DNA of 26,374 bases from Candidatus Dormiibacterota bacterium (GCA_955652585.1 CATPBF010000058.1:1-26374), one strand, 5' to 3'. Counted from the first letter of the stretch, positions 8,700-20,112 are shown. The notes: a model not told the origin generated them from the letters alone. A program made the numbers and translations.

Positions 8700-9829
8700 T
8701 AGAGCGGGAGCGGGGCCGGGTCGGACGCGCGCTCGGCCGCGATCGCGTCGATCTCAGCCAGGAGCACGGAGAGCAGTTCCTCTTGGGCCACGGTCTTATA
8801 AAGCTTACCCCGCTTGAAGATGACTCCCTTGCCCCGCCCGCCGGTGACGCCGATGTCGGCGTGGCGGGCTTCCGCCGGCCCGTTCACCACGCAGCCCATG
8901 ACGGCGACGGTGATCGGGACCTTGAGCCTGGCGATGTGCGCCTCGACGGCCTTGACCATCGGCACCATGTCGTACTCGAGCCGGCCGCAGGTCGGACACG
9001 CGACGAGGGTCGCGCTCTCGTTACGGAACGCAAGCGTCTTGAGGATCTCGTGAGCGACACGCACCTCCTCGCGTGGATCAGAGGTGGCGAGCGACACGCG
9101 GATGGTGTCCCCGATGCCCTCGCTCAGCAAGATCCCCATGCCCACGGCGCTGCGGATGCTGCCGGCCTCCACCGGACCTGATTCTGTGACCCCGAGGTGG
9201 ATCGGGTACGCGCGGGCGGCGGCGAACTTGCGGTTCGCCATGATGTTGGTCCAGACGTCGGTCGACTTCAGCGAGACCTTGATGAAGCCCGGACCGTAGT
9301 CGAGGTCTTCGAGGATCTGGCAGTGTCCGAGCGCCACCTCGACCATGCGGTCGGCGGTCTGCTCGCGATTGTCGCGGTCGATTGCATGGTCCTCGCGCAT
9401 GCTCTTGTGCACCTCTTCGGGAAGCGACCCCGCGTTGACCCCGATCCGGAACGGGATCTGCCGTTCCTTGGCCGCGGTGACGACCTTGATGACCTTGTCG
9501 CGGTCGGGGATGTTGCCGGGGTTCAGCCGCAGGCAGTGCACGCCGGCCTCGATCGCCAGCAGCGCGAGGGTGTGGTCATAGTGAATGTCGGCGATCACCG
9601 GTAGAGGCGAGCCCTTGACGATCTCCTTGAGCGCCTCGGCTGCCTCCCGGTCCGGAACCGCAGGGCGCACGATCTCGCAGCCGGCCTCTTTCAGCTCGTG
9701 GATCTGGCGCAGGGTGGCCTTGACGTCGCGGGTGTCGGTCTTGGTCATGGTCTGCACCGCGATCGGTGCGGCGCCTCCGATGACCACACCGCCCACGTTG
9801 ACCGGGATCGATTTTCGGCGTGTGACCAT
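8699..9829 (-). CDS. ispG: 4-hydroxy-3-methylbut-2-en-1-yl diphosphate synthase (IspG/GcpE)
   Basis: Iron-sulfur enzyme of the MEP isoprenoid pathway: converts methylerythritol cyclodiphosphate to HMBPP. 376 residues from the ATG at 9829, which gives the usual N-terminus (VNVGGVVIGG, IAVQTMTKTDTRD). The TIM-barrel part carries VIADIHYDHTLAL and LRLNPGNI; the C-terminal domain has the [4Fe-4S] ligands C278-x2-C281 (CPTCGRLEYD), C313 (VMGCVVNGP) and E320. The frame stays open 52 codons upstream into rseP, but that part is unlike the family, so I exclude it. Start lies 11 bases after the rseP stop; Shine-Dalgarno is weak. Upstream genes dxr and uppS belong to the same pathway and its use. Confidence 0.97.
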   Translation of the reverse strand: MVTRRKSIPVNVGGVVIGGAAPIAVQTMTKTDTRDVKATLRQIHELKEAGCEIVRPAVPDREAAEALKEIVKGSPLPVIADIHYDHTLALLAIEAGVHCLRLNPGNIPDRDKVIKVVTAAKERQIPFRIGVNAGSLPEEVHKSMREDHAIDRDNREQTADRMVEVALGHCQILEDLDYGPGFIKVSLKSTDVWTNIMANRKFAAARAYPIHLGVTESGPVEAGSIRSAVGMGILLSEGIGDTIRVSLATSDPREEVRVAHEILKTLAFRNESATLVACPTCGRLEYDMVPMVKAVEAHIARLKVPITVAVMGCVVNGPAEARHADIGVTGGRGKGVIFKRGKLYKTVAQEELLSVLLAEIDAIAAERASDPAPLPL

Positions 9830-9840
9830 CAGTGGGGCAC

Positions 9841-10899
9841 TTAGTGGCTGCCTGGGAATGTGCCGGTGGCGAGCCGCTGGATGTCCAGGAAGCTGATCAG
9901 CGCTGCGAGGGCGAGGAGCGCGACCAGGCCCCAGCGCTGGACGTTGAGCTCGCTCTTGCGATCGAACGGCCGTCGTCGCAGCCACTCGATCAGCGCGACC
10001 ACGATCCGGCCGCCGTCGAGCGCCGGAATCGGCAGGAGATTGGTGAAGCCGAGAGCGACCGACAGGATGGCGACCAGGAAGATGTAGTTGAGCCAGCCCC
10101 CGTTGACAGATTGCGCCGTGATGGTGGCGATTCCGATCGGGCCGGTCAGCCCGTCGGGGCCGAGCAGGCCGCCCTTTACCTGTCCTGAAACCAGCGACTC
10201 GAGGCCGGTGACGATCTGGCCGATCGCGACCACTGGAAAGCTCACCCCGTCGGTGATCGCCGTCCCCACGGTGGAGAGTCTGCGCGGCAGGCCGACGCCG
10301 ATCTGGCAGGTACCCGACGCCGTGCAGTTGGGAGTCACCTGGTAGGTGAATGGTTTGCCGTTGGCGTGGAGGCCGGTCAAAACCAGCGGCGTTCCCGGAT
10401 GAGCCGCCTCCTCATTCAAGAGCATGCCGGGCGCGTTGAATGGCTTGCCGTTGACGGTCCGGATGCTGTCACCAGGCTGCATGCCGGCTGCGGCCGCGGG
10501 CGAGCCGGTGACCACGCCGAGGACCTTGCCCGGGTCGGTGTTGAGCTGGGTCAGCCCGATGCCGGTGATGAGCACGATCGCGACCAGGAAGTTCGCCACC
10601 GGTCCCGCCACCAGGATCGCGATCCGCTGCCACGGGGACTTGGAATGGAAGCCGTTGGGCTCGTCGAAATCGCCGGCCTCCATGCCGCCCATGCGCACGT
10701 AGCCGAGGATCGGGAGCAGCCGCAGGGCGTAGAGGGTACCGCCACGAGTGAACGACAGCAGCTTGGTCCCGGCGCCGATCGAGAACTCGATCACGCGCAC
10801 CTTGAAGAGCTTGGCGACCAAGAAGTGACCGGCCTCGTGGGGCGCGATGAGAAGCAGGAAAGCTCCCGCGATGGCGACCACGCTGACGATCGGGCTCAT
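9841..10899 (-). CDS. rseP: Site-2 protease family zinc metalloprotease (RseP/RasP, M50)
   Basis: Intramembrane metalloprotease, 352 residues. Zinc site H21-E-A-G-H25 in the first membrane helix, third ligand motif N287-LLPIPA-LD295-G in the last helices, and a single PDZ domain at about 125-190 (VLGVVTGSPAAAAGMQPGDS). Four or so membrane segments: about 5-20, 92-115, 268-290, 323-340. By analogy with E. coli RseP and B. subtilis RasP it cleaves membrane-bound anti-sigma factors or remnant signal peptides; the substrates here are not shown. One PDZ domain as in RasP, rather than the two of E. coli RseP. ATG at 10899, 39 bases after dxr. Position between dxr and ispG is the common arrangement in many Gram-positive and Chloroflexi-like genomes. 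Confidence 0.95.
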   Translation of the reverse strand: MSPIVSVVAIAGAFLLLIAPHEAGHFLVAKLFKVRVIEFSIGAGTKLLSFTRGGTLYALRLLPILGYVRMGGMEAGDFDEPNGFHSKSPWQRIAILVAGPVANFLVAIVLITGIGLTQLNTDPGKVLGVVTGSPAAAAGMQPGDSIRTVNGKPFNAPGMLLNEEAAHPGTPLVLTGLHANGKPFTYQVTPNCTASGTCQIGVGLPRRLSTVGTAITDGVSFPVVAIGQIVTGLESLVSGQVKGGLLGPDGLTGPIGIATITAQSVNGGWLNYIFLVAILSVALGFTNLLPIPALDGGRIVVALIEWLRRRPFDRKSELNVQRWGLVALLALAALISFLDIQRLATGTFPGSH

Positions 10900-10938
10900 G
10901 ACTTCAGACTACCGGAGTAAGCCCCACGAACTCGGAGG

Positions 10939-12039
10939 CTACGCCTTGAGTTCGCGCGGACCCCCTTTGCTTTTCACATAATCGCGGGCCCAGCGATCCG
11001 CTTCCAGGACGTCCTCCAACCTTTCCCCGCCACCGGGGAACGCCTCCAGGGCCCGCTCGACCGTCTGGACGATGCGCGTGAAGGGGATCTCGCGGGCCAG
11101 GAACGCGTTCACGGCTTCCTCGTTGGCCGCGTTGAGCACCGCCGGCCGGCCTCCGCCGGCCTGGGCGGCGCTTCTGGCGAGCCGCACCGCCGGAAACCGA
11201 GCCTCGTCCAGCGGGTAGAACTCGAGCGGTCCGAGCTCCTCGAGCGCGGTCGGGGGCACGGAGTCCGGAAGGCGGTCGGGATATCCGAGCGCGACCGCAA
11301 TCGGGAGGCGCATGTCGGGGCGGCCGATCTGAGCTTTCAGCGACCCGTCCACGAACTCCACCAACGAGTGGACAGCGCTCTGCGGGTGGATGATGACCTC
11401 GATCTGCCCTAGCGGCACGCCAAAGAGATGATGGGCTTCGATCATCTCCAGACCCTTGTTCATCATGGTCGCCGAGTCGACCGTCACCTTCGGGCCCATC
11501 GACCAACGCGGGTGGTTGAGCGCCTGCTCGACGGTGACCTGGTCGAGGTCGAGGTCGGGATGGGCCCAGAACGGCCCGCCGCTGGCGGTGAGGATCAGGC
11601 GGCGGACGCTCTCGCGCCTCTCGCCCCACAAGCACTGCCAGATGGCGCTGTGCTCGGAGTCCACCGGTCGGATGCCCCGCTGGCCGGCCGCTTTCATCAC
11701 CAGGGCGCCGGCCATGACCAGCACTTCTTTGGTGGCGAGGGCGATCTCCTTCCCCGCCGCGAGCGCCGCCATCGTGGGGGCCAGCGCCCGGGCGCCGGGA
11801 ATCGCAACCACAAGCAGGTCACAGCGCGGGTCGGTGACCATTGCATGGACGCGCGCATCGAAATCAGGGTCGCCTGCCTGGCCCTGAATCAGATGCTCGG
11901 CGCTGCGCCTGGCGGACCGCGTCCCCTCGGTGAGACCGAATAGCCGGAGCCGCCCCGGATTGCGGTCGATGACGTCCAGCGTCTGCTGGCCGATGGAGCC
12001 GGTCGCGCCGAGGATGGCAACGTTGATGGCTCGCGTCAT
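10939..12039 (-). CDS. dxr: 1-deoxy-D-xylulose-5-phosphate reductoisomerase
   Basis: Second enzyme of the MEP pathway: NADPH-dependent rearrangement/reduction of DXP to methylerythritol 4-phosphate. 366 residues. N-terminal Rossmann motif ILGATGSIGQQTLDV at about 9-23; catalytic/metal segment PVDSEHSAIWQCL; flexible-loop and substrate residues in LTASGGPFW and NHPRWSMG; then TVDSATMMNKGLEMIEAHHLF, here quoted only in part, with the conserved E for metal and substrate binding. The ATG at 12039 follows the cdsA stop by one base (TGAGATG), so translation is probably coupled. Slightly shorter than E. coli Dxr (398) because of loop and C-terminal differences; all core motifs present. Confidence 0.97.
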   Translation of the reverse strand: MTRAINVAILGATGSIGQQTLDVIDRNPGRLRLFGLTEGTRSARRSAEHLIQGQAGDPDFDARVHAMVTDPRCDLLVVAIPGARALAPTMAALAAGKEIALATKEVLVMAGALVMKAAGQRGIRPVDSEHSAIWQCLWGERRESVRRLILTASGGPFWAHPDLDLDQVTVEQALNHPRWSMGPKVTVDSATMMNKGLEMIEAHHLFGVPLGQIEVIIHPQSAVHSLVEFVDGSLKAQIGRPDMRLPIAVALGYPDRLPDSVPPTALEELGPLEFYPLDEARFPAVRLARSAAQAGGGRPAVLNAANEEAVNAFLAREIPFTRIVQTVERALEAFPGGGERLEDVLEADRWARDYVKSKGGPRELKA

Positions 12040-12040
12040 C

Positions 12041-12883
12041 TCAGTGGATCAGGTGGAGCATGGTGGCGGCGAAGTAGACAAGGATCGGCGGGAACAGGAT
12101 CGAGTCCAGGCGGTCGAGCACTCCCCCGTGGCCGGGGATCAGATGTGACGAATCCTTGACCTCGGCGATTCGCTTCATCTGCGATTCGACGAGATCGCCG
12201 ACCAGCGCGCTGACTCCGACGAGGAAGCCGATGAGGATTCCATAGGCGGGGGGAACGCCAGCTATCAGCGACACGCCGATGAACATCACGATCACCGAAG
12301 CCAGCACGCCGGCGACGGCGCCTTCCACGGTCTTGTGCGGGCTGATCGTCGCGAAGAACGGGTGACGGCCGATCCGGCTGCCGACCAGCAACCCGGCAGC
12401 GTCGTTGGCGACCACCGCCAGGATCGTGAACAGCGTCCACACGAAACCACTTGGCTTCGACGTGTAGAGGAGCAAGTAATAGTTGAACGGCATTCCGATG
12501 TAGAGCGCCCCCGCTAGCCCCATCGCCCACCGGCCGAGGCCCTGCCGGCGGCCCGGCACCACTAGAAATGCCGCGAGGCCGCCCACCAATGCAAGCGAGA
12601 GCACGAGGTTGACATCGACGTTCTTGAGCACGGTGCCGCTGAACGCGAAGAAAGCGCCGAGCGGAAACAGCAGCCAGACCGGGGCGCGGGAGCCCATGCC
12701 CTCGGAGAGACCGATGAACTCCCATAGAGCGAGCCCGGCCAGGATGATGACGAGCGCATAGACGCCATAGATCCCTGCATAGACACCGGCGATGACCACG
12801 GCCAGGAAGACGGATCCGCTAAGGATCCGGACCATGAGCGGGCTCGGTTTCGGGCGCGTGACGGCGGGGTTGTCGGTTGTCAT
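12041..12883 (-). CDS. cdsA: Phosphatidate cytidylyltransferase (CDP-diacylglycerol synthase)
   Basis: Integral membrane enzyme that makes CDP-diacylglycerol from CTP and phosphatidic acid, the entry to phospholipid synthesis. 280 residues with about seven to eight hydrophobic helices. The C-terminal CdsA signature is clear: LVESQMKRIAEVKDSSHLIP followed by GHGGVLDRLDS, including the K-R...K-D and PGHGG-x2-DR-x-DS residues. The frame is open far upstream inside uppS, but the ATG at 12883 overlaps the uppS stop as ATGA and yields the expected N-terminus (soluble leader, then a helix beginning near residue 18), so I place the start there. Confidence 0.96.
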   Translation of the reverse strand: MTTDNPAVTRPKPSPLMVRILSGSVFLAVVIAGVYAGIYGVYALVIILAGLALWEFIGLSEGMGSRAPVWLLFPLGAFFAFSGTVLKNVDVNLVLSLALVGGLAAFLVVPGRRQGLGRWAMGLAGALYIGMPFNYYLLLYTSKPSGFVWTLFTILAVVANDAAGLLVGSRIGRHPFFATISPHKTVEGAVAGVLASVIVMFIGVSLIAGVPPAYGILIGFLVGVSALVGDLVESQMKRIAEVKDSSHLIPGHGGVLDRLDSILFPPILVYFAATMLHLIH

Positions 12884-13617
12884 GGCGACGCGTTGGCCTC
12901 GGTGATTTCGTGCTCGGGCCGGCCCCCAAAGCGGCGGATCCGCGAGTTGTAGTCGGCGATGGCCGCCTTGAGGTCCTCGACGTCGAAGTCCGGCCACAGC
13001 GTCTCGGACACCAGCATCTCCGAGTAGGCCGACTGCCAGAGCAGGAAGTTGCTCACTCGGCTCTCGCCCGCAGTCCGGATGATGAGGTCGGGGTCCGGGA
13101 GGTCGGGATTGTAGAGGCGGGAGGCAATCGCCGCTTCGTCGATCTGGTCGGGTGGCATGCCTGCCTCCACGAGCTTGCGCACAGCATCGACAATCTCGGC
13201 GCGCCCGCCGTAGTTCAGGCACACGTTGAGGACCCCGTTGGTGTTTGAAAACGTGCGGGCGATGGCCTCGTCGATTCGCTGCCGCATCCTCGGCGACAGG
13301 CCATCGCGCCGTCCGCTGACGACGATGCGCACGCCCCGACGGTGCATCTCGTCGATCTCGCGCTGCATGGTTTCGTGGAAAAGTCGCATCAGGGCCCGGA
13401 CCTCCGCGCGCGGCCGGGACCAGTTCTCGGTCGAGAAGGCGTAGACGGAAAGGGCATGCACTCCCAGCTGCTCGCAACCGTCGAGCACGCGCTTGATCGC
13501 CCGCACGCCGGCGCGGTGACCGAAGCTCGCCGGATGGCCGCGGCGGCGGGCCCAGCGGCCGTTGCCGTCCATGATGATCCCGATATGCCGCGGAACTGAC
13601 GCGTCCAAGCCCTGCAA
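12880..13617 (-). CDS. uppS: Isoprenyl transferase (undecaprenyl diphosphate synthase family)
   Basis: Cis-prenyltransferase, 245 residues, that extends farnesyl diphosphate with IPP to a long polyprenyl carrier for cell-wall synthesis. Motifs: HIGIIMDGNGRWARRRG with catalytic D17, GHRAG, SVYAFSTENWSRP, and the C-terminal PDLIIRTAGESRVSNFLLWQ with LLWQSAYSEM. The start must be TTG: an in-frame TAG lies two codons above TTG 13617, and the first in-frame ATG is inside the catalytic motif at residue 16. TTG at 13608 is the only other candidate. No Shine-Dalgarno is evident in the 36-base gap after frr. Overlaps cdsA as ATGA. Confidence 0.95.
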   Translation of the reverse strand: MQGLDASVPRHIGIIMDGNGRWARRRGHPASFGHRAGVRAIKRVLDGCEQLGVHALSVYAFSTENWSRPRAEVRALMRLFHETMQREIDEMHRRGVRIVVSGRRDGLSPRMRQRIDEAIARTFSNTNGVLNVCLNYGGRAEIVDAVRKLVEAGMPPDQIDEAAIASRLYNPDLPDPDLIIRTAGESRVSNFLLWQSAYSEMLVSETLWPDFDVEDLKAAIADYNSRIRRFGGRPEHEITEANASP

Positions 13618-13653
13618 CTGTAACTACGTGGCTAGCGAAGCCGGGTTATGGTC

Positions 13654-14211
13654 CTAGAGCTCCATGACTTCGGCTTCTTTGCGGCCCGCCAGCGCATCGA
13701 CCCGTTCGATCTGGGCCTCGGTGACCTTCTGCAGGCGGGCGTGGGCGCGTTTGGCCTCGTCCTCGGGCACGTCCCCCTGTTTCTGCATGGAGTCCACGCG
13801 GTGGATCTCGTCGCGGCGGACGTTGCGGATCGCCACCCGCGCCTCCTCGGCCTTGTGGCGCACGAGCTTGACGTACTCCTTGCGTCGTTCCTCGGTCAGC
13901 GGCGGAATCGGAACGCGGATGACCTGGCCGTCGCTGGCCGGGTTCAGACCCTGCTCGCCCATGCGCAGCGCTTTCTCGATGGCGCCGATCTGGCTCTTGT
14001 CGTACACCTGCACGACCAGCAATCGCGGCTCGGGCGCGCTGATCTGGGCCAGCTGGTTGAGTGGGGTCGGGGTGCCGTAGTACGGAACCATGATCTTGTC
14101 GATGAGGGCTGGGTTCGCGCGGCCAGTCCGGATGCTCGTGAGCTCGGCTGCGAAGTGGTCGACCGACTTGGACATCTTCGATTCCGCGTCGCGCAGTATC
14201 GGATCAATCAT
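13654..14211 (-). CDS. frr: Ribosome recycling factor
   Basis: 185 residues, the standard length. Releases post-termination ribosomes from mRNA together with EF-G. Shows the conserved LTSIRTGRANPALIDKI segment with the tRNA-mimic arginines, the domain-II strands around VPYYGTPTPLNQLA and LVVQVYDKS, and PPLTEERRKEYVKLV near the return to the three-helix bundle. Start ATG at 14211 overlaps the pyrH stop as ATGA, the classic pyrH-frr coupling. Confidence 0.98.
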   Translation of the reverse strand: MIDPILRDAESKMSKSVDHFAAELTSIRTGRANPALIDKIMVPYYGTPTPLNQLAQISAPEPRLLVVQVYDKSQIGAIEKALRMGEQGLNPASDGQVIRVPIPPLTEERRKEYVKLVRHKAEEARVAIRNVRRDEIHRVDSMQKQGDVPEDEAKRAHARLQKVTEAQIERVDALAGRKEAEVMEL

Positions 14212-14936
14212 CCCAGCGTTCCGACGAGGGTTCCGATCTCTTCACCGAGAACCACCCGCTCGATGTTGCCTGGCTCGAGAAGGTTGAAGACCACGATGGG
14301 CACGTTGTTGTCCATGCAGAGCGTCAGGGCCGTGTTGTCCATCACCTCGATCCCCCTGTTCAGCACCTCAAGGTAGTCGAGGTGCTGAAACTTGACCGCC
14401 TTGGGGTCGAGCTTCGGGTCGGCCGTGTAGACGCCATCGACCTTGGTCGCTTTCAGGATGATGTCCGCCTCGATCTCGACGGCGCGAAGGGCGGCCGTCG
14501 TGTCGGTGGTGAAGTATGGGTTGCCGGTGCCGGCGGCGAGGATCACGACGCGACCCTTCTCCAGATGGCGCACGGCTCGGCGGCGGATGTAGGGCTCGGC
14601 CACCTGAGGCATCTGGATCGCTGTCATGGTGCGGGCCGGGATGCCGGTCCGCTCGAGCGCATCCTGCAGCGCGAGCGCGTTGATGACGGTGGCGAGCATG
14701 CCCATGTAGTCACCGGTGGCGCGGTCGAATCCCTTTTCACTTGCGGCCAACCCGCGAAAGATGTTGCCGCCCCCGACGACGAGCGCGATCTGCACGCCCA
14801 TCTCGTGTACCCGCTTGACCTGGCCCGCGATCGTTGACACCACCGCGAGATCGATGCCGTAATCGCGCGCACCGCCAAGCGCCTCGCCGCTCAGCTTGAG
14901 CAGGATGCGGTTGTACTTCGGCGTTCGATCGCCCAT
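14208..14936 (-). CDS. pyrH: UMP kinase
   Basis: Amino-acid-kinase-fold enzyme that phosphorylates UMP to UDP, the first committed step to UTP/CTP (CTP is also a CdsA substrate encoded in this operon). 242 residues with LLKLSGEALGG at the start, VVGGGNIFRG, the DYMGMLATVINALALQDALE helix (20 residues), the TGNPYFTTDTTAALRA substrate loop and KATKVDGVYTADP. Usual bacterial length; hexameric and normally GTP-activated in the family. Start ATG is five bases after the tsf stop. Confidence 0.98.
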   Translation of the reverse strand: MGDRTPKYNRILLKLSGEALGGARDYGIDLAVVSTIAGQVKRVHEMGVQIALVVGGGNIFRGLAASEKGFDRATGDYMGMLATVINALALQDALERTGIPARTMTAIQMPQVAEPYIRRRAVRHLEKGRVVILAAGTGNPYFTTDTTAALRAVEIEADIILKATKVDGVYTADPKLDPKAVKFQHLDYLEVLNRGIEVMDNTALTLCMDNNVPIVVFNLLEPGNIERVVLGEEIGTLVGTLG

Positions 14937-14941
14937 CCGTT

Positions 14942-15561
14942 CTACTGATCAGCCTCGCGGACGTTGAAGCGGGCAAACCGGCGCACCGTGATGTTCTCCT
15001 GCAGCTTCGAGATGTTCTCCGCGATCAGGTCTTTGACGGTGTGCTTTGGCTCCCGAAAGTATGGCTGCTCCAGCAGGCAGTTCTCCTTGACGAAGTTCTC
15101 GACCTGCCCGTCGACCCGCTTGGCGACCGCCTGCGCGGGCGTGCCGTCTTGCTCGGCCTTCCGCTCATAAAGGTTCCGCTCCTCGACAAGCACCTCATCG
15201 GGTACGTCGTCGCGGGAAACCCACCGAGGATTGGTGGCCGCGATTTGAAGAGCGATCTCACGCGACAGCTTCCGGAAGTCCTCGCCTTTGGCGACGAAGT
15301 CTGTCTCGCAGTCGACCTCGACCAGGACGCCGACCTGCGGCGGGTAGTCGGGAGTGGTCCGGTGCAGATAGGCCTCGACCACGCCCTGGCCAGTGGAGCG
15401 GCCGGCCCGCTTGGCCGCCTTCGCGATGCCCTTCTCGCGCAGGATCGTGTACGCCTTCTCGAGGTCGCCGTCGGCCTCCTCGAGCGCGTTCTTGCAGTCC
15501 ATCATGCCCGCGCCCGACATCTCGCGGAGCTTCTTGACGAGCTCCATCGGTACGCCAGCCA

Positions 15562-15562
<1 letters not shown>
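14942..15562 (-). CDS. tsf: Elongation factor Ts (short form)
   Basis: Nucleotide-exchange factor for EF-Tu. 206 residues, short like the Thermus/Chloroflexi type rather than the about 280 residues of E. coli, so one of the core subdomains appears missing. N-terminal UBA-like module MELVKKLREMSGAGMMDCKN (20 residues), linker AGRSTGQG, and the EF-Tu contact motif DCETDFVAK. The C-terminus keeps KHTVKDLIAENISKLQENI and VRRFARF. Start is GTG at 15562, sharing one base with the rpsB stop (TAGTG). Confidence 0.97.
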
Positions 15563-16410
<848 letters not shown>

Positions 16411-16436
16411 GTTCGATTGCCTCCCTGTTCCACTTC

Positions 16437-16483
16437 CGCCCGGTTCTGGCCTTGATTCAAGGACAGGAGCATTGCCCCGGGCG
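16437..16483 (-). promoter_or_regulatory. Structured 5' leader of rpsB
   Basis: Within the inferred 5' UTR of about 100 bases, a 7-bp stem pairs 16477-16483 with 16437-16443 (CGCCCGG/CCGGGCG on the transcript). Nested inside it is a second hairpin, CCTTG at 16462 to 16458, loop AAT, CAAGG at 16454 to 16450, extended by a CTG/CAG pairing past one mismatch. It ends about 26 bases before the GTG and leaves the GGAGG free. Position fits an S2 autoregulatory leader, as known for rpsB-tsf operons in other bacteria, but I do not recognise a described motif. Confidence 0.45.
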
Positions 16484-16514
16484 TGCTAACTCAGTCGCGT
16501 TGACTGGCTTGTTG

Positions 16515-16520
16515 AGTATA
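16515..16520 (-). promoter_or_regulatory. Putative -10 box of the rpsB operon promoter
   Basis: TATACT on the minus strand (16520 to 16515), one mismatch from TATAAT, 104 bases before the rpsB GTG and just after the upstream gene's stop at 16558. No good -35 is seen 16-18 bases upstream. An expected start site would be near 16508. Confidence 0.5.
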
Positions 16521-16557
16521 CCGAGCCTTCGATTTCCGAATCAGCCGAGCGGTCCGC

Positions 16558-17730
16558 TCAGGCTTGGGCCACAGTGCAGTTGTAGATCAGGGAGGTGGTG
16601 AAGGTTCCGGTCTTGTAGTTGAGGGTCGCCACCCAGCTCCCCGAGAACTTGTATTGGCTGCTCCCATCAACCGTCATGGTCACTGCGCACTTTCCGCTGC
16701 CCGTCAATTTGCCCGCATCCGGGGTGACGACCAGGGACATCCCCACCGTTGGATCGCTCGTGAGGGCGAACGACCAGGTCGAATAGGCGTCGATCTCCGA
16801 GTAGCCGGGAAAGCCCGTGAATGCTTCGTAGTGCCCTGATGCAACTTGGTACGTGTGGCTGATGCAGTAGGAATCTGAGCTGGGATCGCAGGAGACAAAC
16901 GCCGCTTTTATGGAGGTCGCGGCGGCATTACTAAACGATGAGCTCACCTTGCTTGGGAAGGAGACCGACGGATTGCCGTCTGCGCCGTCGACGATCTCGG
17001 ACGCGGAATCGTAGAGATCCGTCTTGAGCATCGCCACCGTGTGGTAGCCCTCGATCGCCTGGATCGCGGTTGGCGTTGCACCCGCGGGCAAACCAATGCC
17101 ATCCACCTCGATCGCGCCAGGCTGATTCGGCAGGGAGAGGCTGACGGTCACGGACGGGATCTCGACCCGCCACGAGTCATAGAAGACGTAGTGGACACGA
17201 GATGTGTCCTTGCGCACGGTGTAACCGTGGGTGCGCTGATTGCCGGCCCACGTCATCGACACCGTGACTTTGCTCGTAGATGCATCGATGGCCAGAGTCG
17301 CCAGGACCTTGACGTCGCTGATGGCCGTGTTCCGTGAGAGAGCCAGCATCTTCGTAAGCGCATCTCTTCCGAAGAACTGCGCATTCGCACTGTCGCCCGT
17401 CAGGTAGGTCGCATTCGAAAGCATCCCGTTGACGTCCCCGCGGCTCTGCGCGGCGAAGTAATCGACGACCGCCTGCTGCGGGCTATAGGTGCTGGACAGC
17501 GAAGTGTTGGCGAAGGCCGCACCCCCGCCCAGGACGGCGATCACGAGCACCACCACGAGGCCGATGACGAGCCACCGCCTCGAGCCTCTTTGGCGCGGTG
17601 CGGGCGGCGGGACGTAGACGGGCGGGGCGGTTGGTGGCGGTGGCGGTGGCGTGACCGCGCTGGCCGGCGTCCCGACGACCCCAGGGCTTGGATCGGGACC
17701 TTCAGGTCTAGGCGGAGCTTCCCCCTCCAC
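16558..17730 (-). CDS. Unknown proline-rich, single-pass membrane protein with exported domain
   Basis: 390 residues, not assignable to a named family. Residues 1-50 are proline-rich (two runs of P, TPPPPPPTAPPVYVPPPAP) and probably cytoplasmic, ending in basic QRGSRR; 53-75 is one strong membrane helix (WLVIGLVVVLVIAVLGG). The outside part starts with SPQQAVVDYFAAQSRGDVNGML, which resembles the first helices of NTF2-like domains, followed by many serine/threonine-rich beta strands and a few cysteines in the second half (CDPSSDSYC, KC, YNC) that could form disulfides. Start GTG at 17730, 30 bases after topA, with GGAG only 12 bases upstream. Lies between topA and rpsB and is probably co-transcribed with topA. 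Topology well supported; function unknown. Confidence 0.7.
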   Translation of the reverse strand: MEGEAPPRPEGPDPSPGVVGTPASAVTPPPPPPTAPPVYVPPPAPRQRGSRRWLVIGLVVVLVIAVLGGGAAFANTSLSSTYSPQQAVVDYFAAQSRGDVNGMLSNATYLTGDSANAQFFGRDALTKMLALSRNTAISDVKVLATLAIDASTSKVTVSMTWAGNQRTHGYTVRKDTSRVHYVFYDSWRVEIPSVTVSLSLPNQPGAIEVDGIGLPAGATPTAIQAIEGYHTVAMLKTDLYDSASEIVDGADGNPSVSFPSKVSSSFSNAAATSIKAAFVSCDPSSDSYCISHTYQVASGHYEAFTGFPGYSEIDAYSTWSFALTSDPTVGMSLVVTPDAGKLTGSGKCAVTMTVDGSSQYKFSGSWVATLNYKTGTFTTSLIYNCTVAQA

Positions 17731-17760
17731 GGCGCCACGATACTCCGAATATTCCGGGTC

Positions 17761-20034
<2,274 letters not shown>

Positions 20035-20054
20035 TGCTCTCCCTATATTCCCCA

Positions 20055-20090
20055 AAGGCCGATTTACTTCCCTAGTCGGCCTTCCGGGCC
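20055..20090 (-). promoter_or_regulatory. Overlapping alternative hairpins in the dprA-topA spacer
   Basis: A perfect 8-bp stem pairs 20055-20062 (aaggccga) with 20076-20083 (tcggcctt) around a 13-base loop. The same ggcc (20078-20081) can instead pair with ggcc at 20087-20090 around a 5-base loop, so the two folds exclude each other. On the topA transcript the shorter hairpin comes first. It could be a weak dprA terminator or a topA leader switch; no long U-run follows either. Confidence 0.4.
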
Positions 20091-20112
20091 TCTGAGGCGG
20101 GCAATCCTACGC

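Noticed and set aside
8084..9181. 365-codon plus-strand frame across proS and ispG
   Set aside because: It spans two recognised genes on the opposite strand and their spacer, and has no coherent fold pattern.
9830..9985. 52-codon upstream extension of ispG
   Set aside because: It overlaps the rseP 3' end, is Pro/Arg-rich and does not resemble the IspG N-terminus.
12884..13477. Long upstream extension of the cdsA frame
   Set aside because: It lies wholly within uppS and has no membrane or CdsA similarity; the ATGA overlap marks the true start.
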